Assembly: GCA_946413265.1 (NCBI GenBank)
Contig: CAMKJU010000004.1
Span: 35,957 to 99,956 of the forward strand
DNA from: an uncultured Lentisphaerota bacterium
GTDB lineage: Bacteria > Verrucomicrobiota > Kiritimatiellia > RFP12 > UBA1067
Direction: 5' to 3'
Length of the DNA: 64,000 nucleotides
Numbering within the stretch: the first letter of the stretch is position 1; every line of letters begins with the position of its first letter. This document shows positions 15,932 to 23,957 of this stretch, one piece after another. Both the position numbers and the translations under genes were made by a program. The notes below the pieces were generated by a model. It was given only the letters and a program-made list of their open reading frames with translations, made no database searches and was not told where the DNA came from.

Positions 15932-18505
15932 ATGAGCATCCAAATGAAAAACAAGGTGAGCAGAAGTGCTTTAATATCCATCGCCGCCGCGATTGCGGCG
16001 CTTGTGTTTTCGGTTTGCTCCATGCCACTTGAGGCGCGCGAGTTCGCCGACGCCGGAGGCGCGCACGCGTACGCCCGCCTTGACTGGGAACTCATCGAAC
16101 GCGACATAAAGAACTGGAGTAAGCTGCCACCGCTCACCGCGTCGCAGAGCGTGAATCAAGCCGCCTGCATCCTGCCTGGAGACAAGGACCCCCTCGACGT
16201 GGTCGTGCGCCGCACGCGCGCCCTCATCGCCGACCTCTCCGCCGCCGGCGTCGACCTTACCGCCGAAACGCGCGAACTCGACGGTATCGTTTCGCGCGCG
16301 GGGGCGTCCCGCCGCGATTGGCGCGAGACGCGTTTCCCCGCGTTCTCGGCCGTACACGCCCTCAACCGCCGCGTCGCCTTGAAGAATCCGCTCCTCAAGG
16401 GAATCGACCGCCTCGTGTTCGTCGGACACGAAGCCTTTCCCTTCGACGAGTTCAACGGCGGCTGGCACATGTGCGACCAGTACTTCGGTTTCCACGCCAC
16501 GATGCATGGCGCGACAATTGGCGACGGACTCTACGTTCTGGAGAATCCGTTCTCCGACCATCCCGTGGCGCGCGACCTCCTCGACGGCCGCATCGTCGAA
16601 AAGGGCGAATGGAAGGGGCAGGCCCTTGGTCCGGGCGGGTATCTTTCACCGGATGTTTCATGGGATGGCTCGTCCATCGCCTTCGCCTACACGCGCGGCA
16701 AGCCCGAGATCCGCAAGTGGAATGACGATACGGTTTACCACGTCTTCACTTGCGCTGCCGACGGTTCGTCGCTCCGGCAGCTGACATCCGGCTGCGTCAA
16801 TGACTTCGATCCCTGCTGGCTTCCCAACGGACGCCTTGCGTTCATCTCCGAGCGGCGCGGCGGGTTCGGGCGCTGCCATGGTCGCCCCGTGCCCACGTTC
16901 ACGCTGCATACGATGTTTCCTGACGGTTCGGACATCGTGCAGTTGAGCCCCCACGAGACGAACGAGTGGCATCCCAGCGTAGACCACGACGGCATGATCC
17001 TCTACACGCGATGGGACTACGTCGATCGCGGCTTCAGCCAGGCGCACCACCTCTGGCGCACGACGCCTGACGGACGCGACCCGCGCGCGGTGAACGGCAA
17101 CACGCGCGAGAAGCATTCGGGGTCGAGTCCGCTCATGGAGATGAACGGACGCGCCGTGCCGGGATCGCGTCTCTACTCCGCCGTGGCCGCACCGCACCAC
17201 GGCTGCGCATACGGCTCGATCATCCTCGTCGATCCGGCGAAGCGCGACGACGACAGGATGTCGCAGGTGCGCCGCGTGACGCCGGAGCAGCCGCTTCCCG
17301 AAAGCGAGACGCGCGGCGGGCGGTCGGCGAGTGGCGCGTACGCAACGCCGTGGCCGTTGAGCGAGAAGTATTTCATCTGCGTGTACGACGGCTTCGCCAA
17401 CGGGAAGTATGAAGCGCAGTCGATCCGCCGTTATGCAATTACGCTCGTGGACGTGTTCGGCAACAAGACGCGCCTCTACACGCATCCCACGATTTCCTGC
17501 CTTGATCCGATGCCGCTGCAGGCGCGCCCCAAGCCTCCCGTCCTTGCGCACCAGACGCTCGTGGGAAGGCCGGTTTCTCCGGAAAAACCGGAAAAACCGG
17601 GAAAACCGGATAAACCGGATAATCCGGGGAAACCGGGACTCCCCAAGACTGCCCTGATCGGCCTCGTGAATGTTTACGACAGCAAGATCCCGTTCCCGCC
17701 CGGTGATCGTGTGGCGGCGTTGCGCGTGTGGCAGGTGCTGCCGAAGTTCAGTCCGCTCAACAGCCGTCCGCGCCTCGGCGCGGAAACGCAGCAGGTGGCG
17801 CGCCAGTGCCTTGGCACCGTACCCGTGGAGGCGGATGGCAGCGCGTTCTTCGAGGCGCCCGTAGACGTTCCGCTCTACTTCCAGGCGCTTGACGCCGAAG
17901 GGCGTACCGTGCAGAACATGCGCAGCGATACTTACGTGCATCCCGGCGAGAAGCTGATGTGCAACGGCTGCCACGAGGAGCGCACGTCCGCCGCCCGCAA
18001 GCCCGGCACCGACTTGCCGGCCGCGATGCGGCGCGCGCCAAGCAAGATCAAGCCCGCGCCGGATGGCGCGAAGCCGTACAGCTTCGTGCGCCTCGTGCAG
18101 CCTGTCCTGGACGCCAAGTGCGTCTCGTGCCACGGCGAGAAGCGCGCGCAGAAGGCGCCCGACCTCCGTGCCGGCGACTGGCGCAAGGACAAGAACGGCT
18201 TTTCGACGTCGTTCAAGTCGTTGATGCCATACGTCCACTTCTTCGCGTATGACTACGAGATCACGCACAAGCGCCGCGGTTACCAGGCCTTCTTCGAGCC
18301 GGCCTACACGGCGCCGCGCACGACGGGCGCGTGTGCCTCGCCGATCTACGCGATGCTGAAGAAGGGACACCACGACGTGAAGCTCACGCCGGAGGAGTGG
18401 GAGCGGTTGTTAGTGTTCATGGGCTCGAATGCGCAGTACGTGGGCCACGACCACAAGGTCGAGGACCAGCGCGACGGCAAGGTCGTCCCGCCGCCGTTTG
18501 AGTGA
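15932..18505 (+). CDS. Beta-propeller di-heme c-type protein (HzsA/PD40-like)
   Basis: This 857-residue exported protein has a signal peptide (ending near LEARE). Repeated propeller blades of TolB/PD40 type lie between about residues 220 and 520 (LSPDVSWDGSSIAFAYTRGK, DFDPCWLPNGRLAFISERRG, HPSVDHDGMILYTRWDYV). Two heme c attachment motifs follow, CNGCH (about 677) and CVSCH (about 730). This layout matches the hydrazine-synthase-alpha-like proteins of Verrucomicrobia and Planctomycetes, most of which have no link to anammox. Residues about 549-570 are a low-complexity KP-rich linker encoded by a 9-bp DNA repeat. A second ATG at 15944 could be the true start; no strong ribosome site decides. 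It is probably a periplasmic electron carrier or sensor. Confidence 0.75.
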   Translation: MSIQMKNKVSRSALISIAAAIAALVFSVCSMPLEAREFADAGGAHAYARLDWELIERDIKNWSKLPPLTASQSVNQAACILPGDKDPLDVVVRRTRALIADLSAAGVDLTAETRELDGIVSRAGASRRDWRETRFPAFSAVHALNRRVALKNPLLKGIDRLVFVGHEAFPFDEFNGGWHMCDQYFGFHATMHGATIGDGLYVLENPFSDHPVARDLLDGRIVEKGEWKGQALGPGGYLSPDVSWDGSSIAFAYTRGKPEIRKWNDDTVYHVFTCAADGSSLRQLTSGCVNDFDPCWLPNGRLAFISERRGGFGRCHGRPVPTFTLHTMFPDGSDIVQLSPHETNEWHPSVDHDGMILYTRWDYVDRGFSQAHHLWRTTPDGRDPRAVNGNTREKHSGSSPLMEMNGRAVPGSRLYSAVAAPHHGCAYGSIILVDPAKRDDDRMSQVRRVTPEQPLPESETRGGRSASGAYATPWPLSEKYFICVYDGFANGKYEAQSIRRYAITLVDVFGNKTRLYTHPTISCLDPMPLQARPKPPVLAHQTLVGRPVSPEKPEKPGKPDKPDNPGKPGLPKTALIGLVNVYDSKIPFPPGDRVAALRVWQVLPKFSPLNSRPRLGAETQQVARQCLGTVPVEADGSAFFEAPVDVPLYFQALDAEGRTVQNMRSDTYVHPGEKLMCNGCHEERTSAARKPGTDLPAAMRRAPSKIKPAPDGAKPYSFVRLVQPVLDAKCVSCHGEKRAQKAPDLRAGDWRKDKNGFSTSFKSLMPYVHFFAYDYEITHKRRGYQAFFEPAYTAPRTTGACASPIYAMLKKGHHDVKLTPEEWERLLVFMGSNAQYVGHDHKVEDQRDGKVVPPPFE
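17579..17641. repeat. 9-bp tandem repeat CCGGAWAAA inside coding sequence
   Basis: Six to seven 9-bp units with core CCGGA or CCGGG follow one another and keep frame, encoding KP(E/G/D) tripeptides between the propeller and the heme region. Same period and core as the array at 2193-2264. Confidence 0.85.
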
Positions 18506-18511
18506 AAGGTG

Positions 18512-18540
18512 GAGTTCCGCCGCCAAGATGGCGGCTCTCC
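18512..18540. terminator. Bidirectional hairpin between convergent genes
   Basis: GCCGCCA (18519-18525) and TGGCGGC (18529-18535) form a perfect stem with an AGA loop; GGAG and CTCC flank it. It fills most of the 38-bp gap between the plus-strand propeller gene and minus-strand dinB. There is no T-run, so it may also be a repeat element that acts as terminator. Confidence 0.55.
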
Positions 18541-18543
18541 CAG

Positions 18544-19701
18544 TTAGCGCGGCCGCCTCTGCGCGAGGGCGTCTAGGGCGGCGGAGAGGCGTTCGCGCTT
18601 CTTCATCTGCTCCGCGAGCGGCGACGGGCCGAAGAGCGAGGGCTGCGGGTCTTCGGGCGAGTCCGTGATGTCCGTCACGCCGAACCCGACGAGACGCACG
18701 AGACGTCGCCGTCCCGGGGGCCACTCCTTGTCGAAGAGGTCGAGCATGAGGTGGCGGAAGGTGATGTCGTCACGCGCGGGCAGTTCGAAGCGGGCCTGGC
18801 GCGTGATCGTGTTGAAGGCGGCGTCGCGCAGCTTGAGCTTACCGGTGCGCGCCCAGCGTTCCTCGCGGCGGAAGCGGCGTCCGACCTCCTCCACGAGGCG
18901 TAGGAGAGTCTGGCGCACCGTCTCGCGGTCGGATTCGTCCTCGTCGAAGGTGTGTTCGCGCGAGACGGACTTCTCCTCGGCCTCCTCTGACGGGAAGGGC
19001 GAGTTGTCGATGCCGAAGGCGTGGTTGCGGATGGACTCCGCCGCCGCGCTGCCGAGGATGCGCTCAAGGAAGCGCGGGTCGGCGTTTTGGAGGTCGGCGC
19101 ACGTGCGGTAGCCGTAGTGGACGAGGATGTCCGCCGTCTTCTTCCCCACGCCCCAGAGGATCTTCACCGACTGCGGGGCGAGGAAGGCGCGGATGGCGTC
19201 CGGCTCGAACGGCATGATGAAGAGTCCATCCGGCTTGTTCTGCTCCGAGGCGATCTTCGCGAGCAGGCGGTTGGGGGCGAGTCCCACGGAACAGGTGACG
19301 CCGCATTTCGCCTTGACCTCCGCGCGGAGGCGTTCCGCGAGCGTGCGCATGTCGCCGAAGAGGTGGATTGTCCCCGTCACGTCGAGGAACGCCTCGTCCA
19401 CGGACACCCCCTCCACGAACGGCGAGTAGTGCGAGAACACCTCGAACGCGATATCCGATACTTCCTGGTACGCGTGCATGCGCGGCGGCACGAAGATACC
19501 GTTCGGACAAAGCGCGTAGGCCGTTCGGCTCGGCATGGCGGAATGGACGCCATACCGCCTCGCCTCGTAGGAGCAGGTCGAGACGACGCCGCGCTCATGC
19601 GGACCCGCCCCCACGATGATGGGCTTGCCGCGCCATTCGGGGTGGTCTCGCTGCTCTACCGACGCGAAAAATGCGTCCATATCGACGTGCAGAACGGTCA
19701 T
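18544..19701 (-). CDS. dinB: DNA polymerase IV (Y-family)
   Basis: This 385-residue translesion polymerase carries the Y-family active-site motifs: VDMDAFFASVE at the N-terminus (D7, D9) and SVDEAFLDVTG near residue 103. YGVHSAMPSRTA and the helix-hairpin-helix ILWGVGKKTADIL are typical. The little-finger domain follows, ending in a Lys/Arg-rich tail; no clear beta-clamp motif is seen at the very end. The start is fixed by a promoter whose -10 ends 7 nt before the ATG, so the mRNA is probably leaderless. It is divergent from rpsP. No LexA box is obvious in the 123-bp intergenic region. Confidence 0.95.
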   Translation of the reverse strand: MTVLHVDMDAFFASVEQRDHPEWRGKPIIVGAGPHERGVVSTCSYEARRYGVHSAMPSRTAYALCPNGIFVPPRMHAYQEVSDIAFEVFSHYSPFVEGVSVDEAFLDVTGTIHLFGDMRTLAERLRAEVKAKCGVTCSVGLAPNRLLAKIASEQNKPDGLFIMPFEPDAIRAFLAPQSVKILWGVGKKTADILVHYGYRTCADLQNADPRFLERILGSAAAESIRNHAFGIDNSPFPSEEAEEKSVSREHTFDEDESDRETVRQTLLRLVEEVGRRFRREERWARTGKLKLRDAAFNTITRQARFELPARDDITFRHLMLDLFDKEWPPGRRRLVRLVGFGVTDITDSPEDPQPSLFGPSPLAEQMKKRERLSAALDALAQRRPR

Positions 19702-19708
19702 GCGGCGT

Positions 19709-19717
19709 ATTATACCA
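19709..19717 (-). promoter_or_regulatory. Extended -10 TGGTATAAT, leaderless dinB promoter
   Basis: On the minus strand TGGTATAAT is followed by the 7-nt spacer ACGCCGC and then the dinB ATG. No ribosome site exists between them. Confidence 0.8.
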
Positions 19718-19761
19718 ATTTCTCGGGAACAACCAAGGAAATTCGTTTATCTTTTTTCCTC

Positions 19762-19790
19762 TTGCGGTGTCGGGCAGTTTTTGATAAACT
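19762..19790 (+). promoter_or_regulatory. Ribosomal-operon promoter TTGCGG / TGATAAACT
   Basis: TTGCGG (19762-19767) and TAAACT (19785-19790, with TGA upstream) are spaced 17 bp. The start region reads AACCGCC. A leader of about 28 nt with AAAAAGG leads to the rpsP ATG. Confidence 0.75.
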
Positions 19791-19824
19791 AACCGCCACA
19801 CACGAAGAAAAAAGGTAAACAAAA

Positions 19825-20076
19825 ATGGTCAAACTCAGAATGCGTCGCACAGGGTGCAAGAACCACGCGACCTATCGTATCGTTGCGGCGGACGAGCGTT
19901 CGCCTCGCGATGGCAAGTTCCTTGAGATCCTCGGCTGGTACGACACCGCGATCAAGGACGAAAACTTCAAAATCGACCTCGCGCGCGTCGATGACTGGCT
20001 GAAACGGGGCGCCAAGCCCTCCACGACCGTGGCTTCCCTGATCCGCCGGGCCCGCAAGGCTGCGCCGAAGGCCTAA
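19825..20076 (+). CDS. rpsP: 30S ribosomal protein S16
   Basis: This 83-residue protein begins MVKLRMRRTGCKNHATYRIV and continues with VAADERSPRDGKFLEILGWY, the hallmark of bS16. Length is normal. It opens the rpsP-rplS-trmD operon; the usual rimM between rpsP and trmD is absent here. AAAAAGG precedes the ATG. It takes part in assembly of the small subunit. Confidence 0.97.
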   Translation: MVKLRMRRTGCKNHATYRIVAADERSPRDGKFLEILGWYDTAIKDENFKIDLARVDDWLKRGAKPSTTVASLIRRARKAAPKA

Positions 20077-20099
20077 TCTCGGAAAGGGCAGGTGACATT

Positions 20100-20468
20100 A
20101 TGGCTATAAAGATTCTGGAAAAGATCAACGCGGAACAGACGGCCAAGCTGGCCGATAAGAAGTTCCCGGAGTTCCACACGGGCGACATCGTTCGCGTGTC
20201 CGTTCGCATCAAAGAAGGCGAGAAGACGCGTGTGCAGGACTTCGAAGGCAAGGTGCTCGCGATCGACAACGGCACGAAGAACGCCTCCGGTAACTTCACC
20301 GTGTCGCGCGACAGCTACGGCGTGCGCGTGGAGAAGCTCTTCCCGTTCAACAGCCCGGCGGTCGAGAAGATCGTCGTGGTGAAGAAGAATTCCTCTTGGC
20401 GCAGCAAGCTCTACACGGAGCGTACGTTCTGCAGCCACAAGGCAGTCCGCAAGCTTGTGAAGAAATAA
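20100..20468 (+). CDS. rplS: 50S ribosomal protein L19
   Basis: This 122-residue protein shows the bL19 pattern: FHTGDIVRVSVRIKEGEKTR, VQDFEGKVLAI and then GVRVEKLFPFNSPAVEKIVV. It lies at the subunit interface of the ribosome. AAAGGGCAGG precedes the ATG. Its stop overlaps the trmD start (TAATG). In many bacteria the order is rpsP-rimM-trmD-rplS; here rplS comes before trmD. Confidence 0.97.
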   Translation: MAIKILEKINAEQTAKLADKKFPEFHTGDIVRVSVRIKEGEKTRVQDFEGKVLAIDNGTKNASGNFTVSRDSYGVRVEKLFPFNSPAVEKIVVVKKNSSWRSKLYTERTFCSHKAVRKLVKK

Positions 20469-21181
20469 TGCGGATTGACATCATCACCGTCTTCCCCGAA
20501 ATGTTCCGGGGATTCCTCGGTGAGAGTATCCTTTCCCGTGCCGTGCGCGCGGGAAAGGTTTTTATTCGCACGGTCGATTTGCGCGACTTCGCCCGTGACC
20601 AGCGTCGGACGGTGGACGACAAGCCCTACTCCGGTGGCCCCGGCATGTTGATGCGTCCAGACGTGTGGACCGAGGCGATTGAGGCTGTCCGTACGCCCGA
20701 GGCGCGCGTGGTGCTCACCACGCCCGCCGGCGCGCCCTACACGCAGCGCACAGCCGAGGATTTCTCGCGCGCCGAACACCTTGTTTTCCTCTGCGGACAC
20801 TACGAAGGGATTGACGAGCGGGTGCGGCGGCTCGTGACGGACGAGGTGTCAATGGGCGATTTTGTCCTGACGGGCGGCGAGATTCCCGTGGCCGCGATGG
20901 TCGATTCCGTTGTGCGGCTTCTCCCGGGCGTGCTCGGTGGCGGCGCGGCCGCCACGGCGCGCGAGTCGTTCGGCGAGGACGGCCTCTTGGAGTCGCCCCA
21001 GTACACGCGCCCGCCGGTTTACCGCGGTCTCGCCGTGCCGGACGTGCTGGTGGACGGCGACCATGGCAAGGCGGAGGCGTGGCGCAAACGGCAGGCGATC
21101 GACCTCACGTCGCGCCGCCGCCCCGATTTGATTGAACGCGGCGGCACCTTGGTGGGGGGGGGCAATGATGAGGAAAATTGA
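20468..21181 (+). CDS. trmD: tRNA (guanine37-N1)-methyltransferase
   Basis: This 237-residue SPOUT enzyme methylates G37 next to the anticodon, using S-adenosylmethionine, and prevents frameshifting. Signature motifs are MRIDIITVFPEMF, VDDKPYSGGPGMLM, LCGHYEGIDERV, and the trefoil knot region DEVSMGDFVLTGGEIPVAAM. The ATG shares bases with the rplS stop, so translation is coupled; upstream in-frame codons lie inside rplS. The C-terminal Gly-rich tail (GGTLVGGGNDEEN) is slightly unusual. A palindromic repeat begins 3 bp after the stop. Confidence 0.97.
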   Translation: MRIDIITVFPEMFRGFLGESILSRAVRAGKVFIRTVDLRDFARDQRRTVDDKPYSGGPGMLMRPDVWTEAIEAVRTPEARVVLTTPAGAPYTQRTAEDFSRAEHLVFLCGHYEGIDERVRRLVTDEVSMGDFVLTGGEIPVAAMVDSVVRLLPGVLGGGAAATARESFGEDGLLESPQYTRPPVYRGLAVPDVLVDGDHGKAEAWRKRQAIDLTSRRRPDLIERGGTLVGGGNDEEN

Positions 21182-21184
21182 TGA

Positions 21185-21370
21185 TTGCTTTCGCTGCTGG
21201 GAGATTAGGAGTCTCGGAGTTAAGGAGAATGAGGTAATTACGAAACTCTCTGTCATTAACGCACGTTCATTGCTGTCGCTATTTGGAGTTTTGGAACCTT
21301 GGAGTTATTGAGCCTTTTTGAGAACTTCTCCAAGTCTCCCAATCTCCTAAACTCCCAACAGCGAAAGCAA
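21185..21370. repeat. Palindromic repeat family A, copy 1 (one and a half units)
   Basis: Ends TTGCTTTCGCT (21185-21195) and AGCGAAAGCAA (21360-21370) are perfect 11-bp inverted repeats. GGGAG/CTCCC-rich arms lie inside them. A second left half (TTGCTGTCGCTATTTGGAG) begins near 21273, so this copy seems to be a left half joined to a full unit. Other copies lie at 37559 and 53369. It fills the gap between trmD and the next gene. Confidence 0.85.
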
Positions 21371-21382
21371 TAAGAAGACCTT

Positions 21383-22885
21383 ATGACTGTTCACAAATCA
21401 CAATTGCCACAAGTGTTCACAAATTACAAATGTAAATGGACTGCATTTGTATTGGTGGTTCTAGGAGCATTGTGTTCCAGCGTTTGCGGTGCGGCGCCAC
21501 GGCCGCAACCGCGTTCGCGCATTGCGGTGGTGCAGGCCGTTGCGGCCGTGCCGGCGTCTGAGCGCACGTATGCGGCATCGCTCGCGGATGGCACGCTGCG
21601 GATTCTCACGCAGAACGGCGTGAAGGCCGATCTTGTGTCGGACGGCGCGCTCGACGCTGCGCTCAAGGGACGCGACCTCGCCTTTCTCGTCACGTGTACG
21701 AAGCCCACGCCGACCCAGATTGCCGCGCTTGCGCGTTTTCGCGGACGCGGCGGGGTGGTGCGTCCGCTGTATTCCGCCGCGCCGCAGGTGGTGTCCATTG
21801 TCGGTGCAAAGCCCGCGCTGAAGGTGCGCGACGCGGAGAGCGTGAAGGCGCGTTACCTGTTGAACCAGGTGGGGGCGAACGTGCCGGGTGCGTGGAATCG
21901 TTCGGCGTGGGAGCGGAAACAGAAGGTCATGCTCGCTGCGGCGTCCACGCTCGGGCGGGCGCAGCGTCCGCGCGCGGGCGAGATACACGCCGTGTGGGAG
22001 CATACGGGGCTGGGGCTTTACCCCGGCGACTGGCCGCGCACGTTCCGCGTGCTGCGCGCGAATGGCGTCACAGATCTCTTTGTGAATGTATCGGGGGCAG
22101 GCTTTGCGCACTACGCCTCCAGCGTGTTGCCGCGCTCGAAGGAATATTCGCGCTACGGCGACCAGCTGGAGGCCTGTCTGAAGGCCGCGCGCGGCACGGG
22201 CGTGCGCGTACACGCGTGGGTGATCTGCTTCAACGCGACACGTGCGGACTCCGCTTATCTCCTTGCTTTCCAGAAAAAGGGCTGGCGGCTCAAAAACCGA
22301 CAAGGCGCGCTTACGGAGTACCTGAACCCGTCGAATCCCGACCTCCGCTGGCGGATGATCAAGTCAATTGACGAACTTGCGCGCGCCTATCCCGTGGCGG
22401 GCGTGCATCTTGACTTCGTGCGCTGGTACGAGGACGCGCCCAAGCCGGCGAACGCCGCGCGTTACGTGACAACATTCGTGGAATCGGTGCGCAAGCGCCT
22501 TCACACGGCTCGTCCCGGGGCGTGGCTCACAGCCGCCGTACTGGCGTCCCATCCGTCGTGCGTGGCGTCCGTGGGACAGGACTGGCCGGCGTGGATCGAC
22601 GCGGACCTCATAGACTACGCGGTACCGATGAACTACGTGGAAAAGCGCGCGCGCTACGCATCGCTTGTCGCCCAGCAGGGAAGCGTGAAGTCCCGTGCGC
22701 GCCGCATCATCGGCGGCATCGGCGTGACGGCGAACGAATCGAAGCTTTCCGCCGCGCAGGTGGTCGAGCAAATCAACCTCACGCGCCAGGCGGGGTTTGC
22801 GGGCGTCGCGCTCTTCGACCTCGACGACACGCTCGTGGAATCCATCTTCCCCGTCCTGCGCCTCGGTCTTTTCCGCACACGTTGA
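21383..22885 (+). CDS. Secreted glycoside-hydrolase-like protein (GHL10/DUF187 type)
   Basis: This 500-residue protein has a signal-like stretch (FVLVVLGALCSSVCGA). The main domain from about residue 200 reads like a TIM barrel of the glycosyl-hydrolase-like 10 family: EIHAVWEHTGLGL, GVTDLFVNVSG, VRVHAWVICFN, YPVAGVHLDFVRW and DYAVPMNYVEK. These enzymes act on exopolysaccharide. The first 15 residues are encoded by a pair of TGTTCACAAAT repeats and may not be translated; no good ribosome site decides the start. It lies directly before mtnA with a 35-bp gap. Role inferred as extracellular polysaccharide cleavage. Confidence 0.65.
   Translation: MTVHKSQLPQVFTNYKCKWTAFVLVVLGALCSSVCGAAPRPQPRSRIAVVQAVAAVPASERTYAASLADGTLRILTQNGVKADLVSDGALDAALKGRDLAFLVTCTKPTPTQIAALARFRGRGGVVRPLYSAAPQVVSIVGAKPALKVRDAESVKARYLLNQVGANVPGAWNRSAWERKQKVMLAAASTLGRAQRPRAGEIHAVWEHTGLGLYPGDWPRTFRVLRANGVTDLFVNVSGAGFAHYASSVLPRSKEYSRYGDQLEACLKAARGTGVRVHAWVICFNATRADSAYLLAFQKKGWRLKNRQGALTEYLNPSNPDLRWRMIKSIDELARAYPVAGVHLDFVRWYEDAPKPANAARYVTTFVESVRKRLHTARPGAWLTAAVLASHPSCVASVGQDWPAWIDADLIDYAVPMNYVEKRARYASLVAQQGSVKSRARRIIGGIGVTANESKLSAAQVVEQINLTRQAGFAGVALFDLDDTLVESIFPVLRLGLFRTR
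21389..21429. repeat. Paired 16-bp repeat TGTTCACAAATYACAA
   Basis: Two direct copies (21389-21404 and 21414-21429) are spaced 25 bp apart and overlap the predicted 5' end of the gene. An exact minus-strand copy occurs at 36055-36070 with a partial second copy 26 bp away. Confidence 0.8.
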
Positions 22886-22920
22886 TGACGGGAACAAAAT
22901 CTGAGAACAAAGGAGGTTTC

Positions 22921-23907
22921 ATGAAAGTGAAAGTCGCAAGTGGCGTGCAGGACATCCGCGCCGTATGGTTTGAGGACGGACGGCTTAAACTGATCGACCA
23001 GCGGAAGCTGCCGCTGTCTCTGGAGATTGTCGAGACGGCGGACTGGCGGCGTGCCGTCGAGATGATCCGCGACATGACCGTACGCGGCGCGCCGGCCATC
23101 GGCATCACGGCCGCATACGCGATGGCACTGGCTATACGCGCGGGCGAGGAACCGAAGGCGGCGGCCCTGTGCGTGAAGGCCGCACGGCCGACTGCCTACG
23201 ACCTGTTCTACGCCGTAGACCGAATTGTCGACGCATTTGCGGCAGGCGACGACGTTCTCCGCGCGGCTGATGCATATGCGGAGGAGATCGTTGAAAAGTG
23301 TCTGGCCATAGGCCGCCATGGTGCATCGCTGATTGCCGACGGGATGAAGGTCATGACGCACTGCAACGCGGGCGCGCTCGCGACGGGCGACTGGGGCACG
23401 GCCCTTGCGCCGATGCGCGTGGCACATGCGGAGGGACGCCGGTTCTTCGTCTACGTTTCCGAGACGCGTCCGCGTCTGCAGGGAATGCAGCTGACAGCGT
23501 GGGAACTTTTGCAGGAAGGCATCGAATATGCCATCATCCCCGATTCAGCCTCGGCCAACTATATGAGGGATGGCGTGGGGCTCGTCATTACGGGCGCGGA
23601 CCGCATTGCCGCCAACGGCGATTTCGCGAACAAGATCGGCACGCTGGACAAGGCCATCCTTGCCCGCCATTTCGGGATACCGTTCTATGTGGCGGCGCCC
23701 ATCTCGACGTTCGACCCCAATGCGGCCGACGGCAGTGCCATTCCCATCGAATGCCGCGCGGAGGAAGAGATGACTTGTCTGGGCGGACAGCGTCTGGCCC
23801 CGTTGGGCTCACGGGCACTCAACCCTGCGTTCGACGTGACGCCTGGTTCGCTAGTAACCGGCTTCATCACCGAGTCCGGCATCATTCCGCCAGGAGGGCA
23901 ATTCTAA
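22921..23907 (+). CDS. mtnA: S-methyl-5-thioribose-1-phosphate isomerase family
   Basis: This 328-residue enzyme converts 5-methylthioribose-1-phosphate to the ribulose form in methionine salvage. It shows MTVRGAPAIGITAAYAMALA, the catalytic cysteine in MTHCNAGALAT (C148) and catalytic Asp in ITGADRIAANGD (D227), then NKIGTLDKAILARHFGIPF. The size is near the family norm of 340-370. The start is fixed by an excellent AAAGGAGG seven bases upstream. Ribose-1,5-bisphosphate isomerase is a close relative, so the substrate is not certain. No other methionine-salvage gene is nearby. Confidence 0.88.
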   Translation: MKVKVASGVQDIRAVWFEDGRLKLIDQRKLPLSLEIVETADWRRAVEMIRDMTVRGAPAIGITAAYAMALAIRAGEEPKAAALCVKAARPTAYDLFYAVDRIVDAFAAGDDVLRAADAYAEEIVEKCLAIGRHGASLIADGMKVMTHCNAGALATGDWGTALAPMRVAHAEGRRFFVYVSETRPRLQGMQLTAWELLQEGIEYAIIPDSASANYMRDGVGLVITGADRIAANGDFANKIGTLDKAILARHFGIPFYVAAPISTFDPNAADGSAIPIECRAEEEMTCLGGQRLAPLGSRALNPAFDVTPGSLVTGFITESGIIPPGGQF

Positions 23908-23941
23908 GGGATGGGTCGTCCGCCACGGATACGGCAAGATA

Positions 23942-23950
23942 TGGTATACT
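23942..23950 (+). promoter_or_regulatory. Extended -10 TGGTATACT, leaderless dnaE promoter
   Basis: TATACT (23945-23950) with TGG upstream ends 7 nt before the dnaE ATG; the spacer is GTGTGCC. No Shine-Dalgarno site is present. Confidence 0.8.
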
Positions 23951-23957
23951 GTGTGCC

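Noticed and set aside
15932..18505. Anammox hydrazine synthase
   Set aside because: Only the propeller and heme layout is shared. No other hydrazine-metabolism gene is present and the family is common in non-anammox bacteria.
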